Part shown: piece after piece, positions 13,730-14,238 of the stretch | How the letters are laid out: every line of letters begins with the position of its first letter | How positions within the stretch are numbered: position 1 is the stretch's first letter | NCBI GenBank assembly: GCA_019090225.1 | Contig: JAHRWI010000041.1 | Span: 1 to 14,238 of the forward strand | Reading direction: 5' to 3' | DNA from: Porticoccaceae bacterium | Lineage (GTDB): Bacteria; Pseudomonadota; Gammaproteobacteria; Pseudomonadales; Porticoccaceae | Length of the DNA stretch: 14,238 bases | Made by a program: the position numbers and the translations under genes | Notes under the pieces: model-generated | Database searches by the model: none | Told to the model about the DNA's origin: nothing | What the model saw: only the letters and a program-made list of their open reading frames with translations

Positions 13730-14238
13730 ATGATCACCGAAAAAGACATGTATTTTCACACCCCCACTTCCGACGACCACTACTGGGCGGAGACCAATTA
13801 TTTTGGCTTCTATGTTGCTGAGGAGGCCATTCACGTCAATGTCTATGTACTGACCCGACAAAATGCAGGGGTGGTGCTGTCCAGTATTACCGTCACCGAT
13901 GGCTTTTCTAATACCCCCCACCAGGTGCGCTACTCCAATAACCAGGTGCATTTGCCCTTCCCCGATACCGACTTTGACGACTACAAACTGGGCAACGGCC
14001 TGGCCATTAAATGCACTAAGCCGGTGATGGATTACGATATTAAATTTGATGACCAACGTGGCGTATCTATCGACGTGCAATACAAGGCACTAATGGAACC
14101 CTACGACATTCATGATCCGGATCAAGATCCTTTGGCGGCTTCAGCCGATGACAATGTTTCGGCAACCGCTTACGCCGGGCACTGGGATCAAAGCGGCCGA
14201 GTCACGGGCAAGTTCACCATCGATGGCAAGACCTATGA
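13730..14238 (+). CDS. lipocalin-like (DUF7065/CrtC-AttH-type) protein, 3' partial
   Basis: An open frame runs from ATG 13730 to the window end, giving 169 complete codons without a stop. AGGAG (13720-13724) lies 5 bases upstream. The product begins MITEKDMYFHTPTSDDHYWA and shows many beta strands; landmarks are ALMEPYDIHDPDQDPLA (about 120-136) and AGHWDQSGRVTGKFTIDGKTY near the end of the visible part, split by short variable runs. These resemble the DUF7064/DUF7065 and carotenoid-hydratase-like (AttH/CrtC) lipocalin folds, where a D/W-rich motif follows shortly after; it is cut off here. No signal peptide is seen. Such proteins bind or transform hydrophobic molecules and are often found among lipid and terpenoid catabolic genes. 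The family call is from memory of motifs and is moderate; the reading frame itself is secure. Confidence 0.75.
   Translation, partial: MITEKDMYFHTPTSDDHYWAETNYFGFYVAEEAIHVNVYVLTRQNAGVVLSSITVTDGFSNTPHQVRYSNNQVHLPFPDTDFDDYKLGNGLAIKCTKPVMDYDIKFDDQRGVSIDVQYKALMEPYDIHDPDQDPLAASADDNVSATAYAGHWDQSGRVTGKFTIDGKTY

Noticed and set aside
13610..14080. 156-codon minus-strand frame near the window end
   Set aside because: It is antisense to the well-started open frame beginning at 13730, whose protein has recognisable motifs and a good ribosome-binding site.

Overview
The window looks like a chromosomal stretch of a mid-GC gammaproteobacterium, probably an environmental or marine one that grows on lipids or steroid- or terpenoid-like compounds. 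This rests on gene content: a DUF1329/DUF1302 outer-envelope pair, a stand-alone DUF35 Zn-ribbon protein beside a cysteine-less thiolase-like protein, and two unlike acyl-CoA dehydrogenase subunits in tandem. The taxonomic call is inference. I see no rRNA, tRNA, CRISPR array, transposase or phage gene.

Layout. (1) 1-67: the last codons of a membrane protein, then about 470 bases with no gene. (2) 536-1906 (+): a COG1228-type metal-dependent amidohydrolase with all expected metal ligands, followed by hairpins and a probable terminator. (3) 2031-4223 (-): from upstream to downstream, a thiolase-like protein, a DUF35 Zn-ribbon/OB-fold partner and a small unidentified protein. (4) 4430-5425 (+): an ArsI/CadI-like vicinal-oxygen-chelate protein and an ECF sigma factor, both with cysteine pairs at or near the C terminus. 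A nine-codon reading frame with a good ribosome-binding site overlaps the sigma start. (5) 5612-9351 (+): a periplasmic c-type cytochrome, a DUF1329 periplasmic protein and a DUF1302 outer-membrane barrel. (6) 9421-10958: a DUF924 protein (+) and a DUF4344 secreted metallopeptidase (-), tail to tail with overlapping stop codons. (7) 11124-13526 (+): two acyl-CoA dehydrogenase-like subunits. The first keeps the catalytic Glu and lacks the FAD-contact motif; the second is the reverse. (8) 13730-end (+): the start of a lipocalin-like (DUF7065/CrtC-like) protein that runs off the window.

How it may fit together (inference): a hydrophobic substrate enters through or is handled by the DUF1302/DUF1329 envelope proteins. 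Its CoA-activated side chain is desaturated by the heteromeric acyl-CoA dehydrogenase and cleaved by the thiolase-like/DUF35 pair, which resembles the Ltp2-ChsH2(DUF35) retro-aldolase of steroid side-chain degradation. The ArsI-like/sigma pair looks like a separate metal or arsenic response module. Nothing here is a proven new system; the best leads are the sigma/ArsI thiol-tail module with its leader frame and the split catabolic enzymes.
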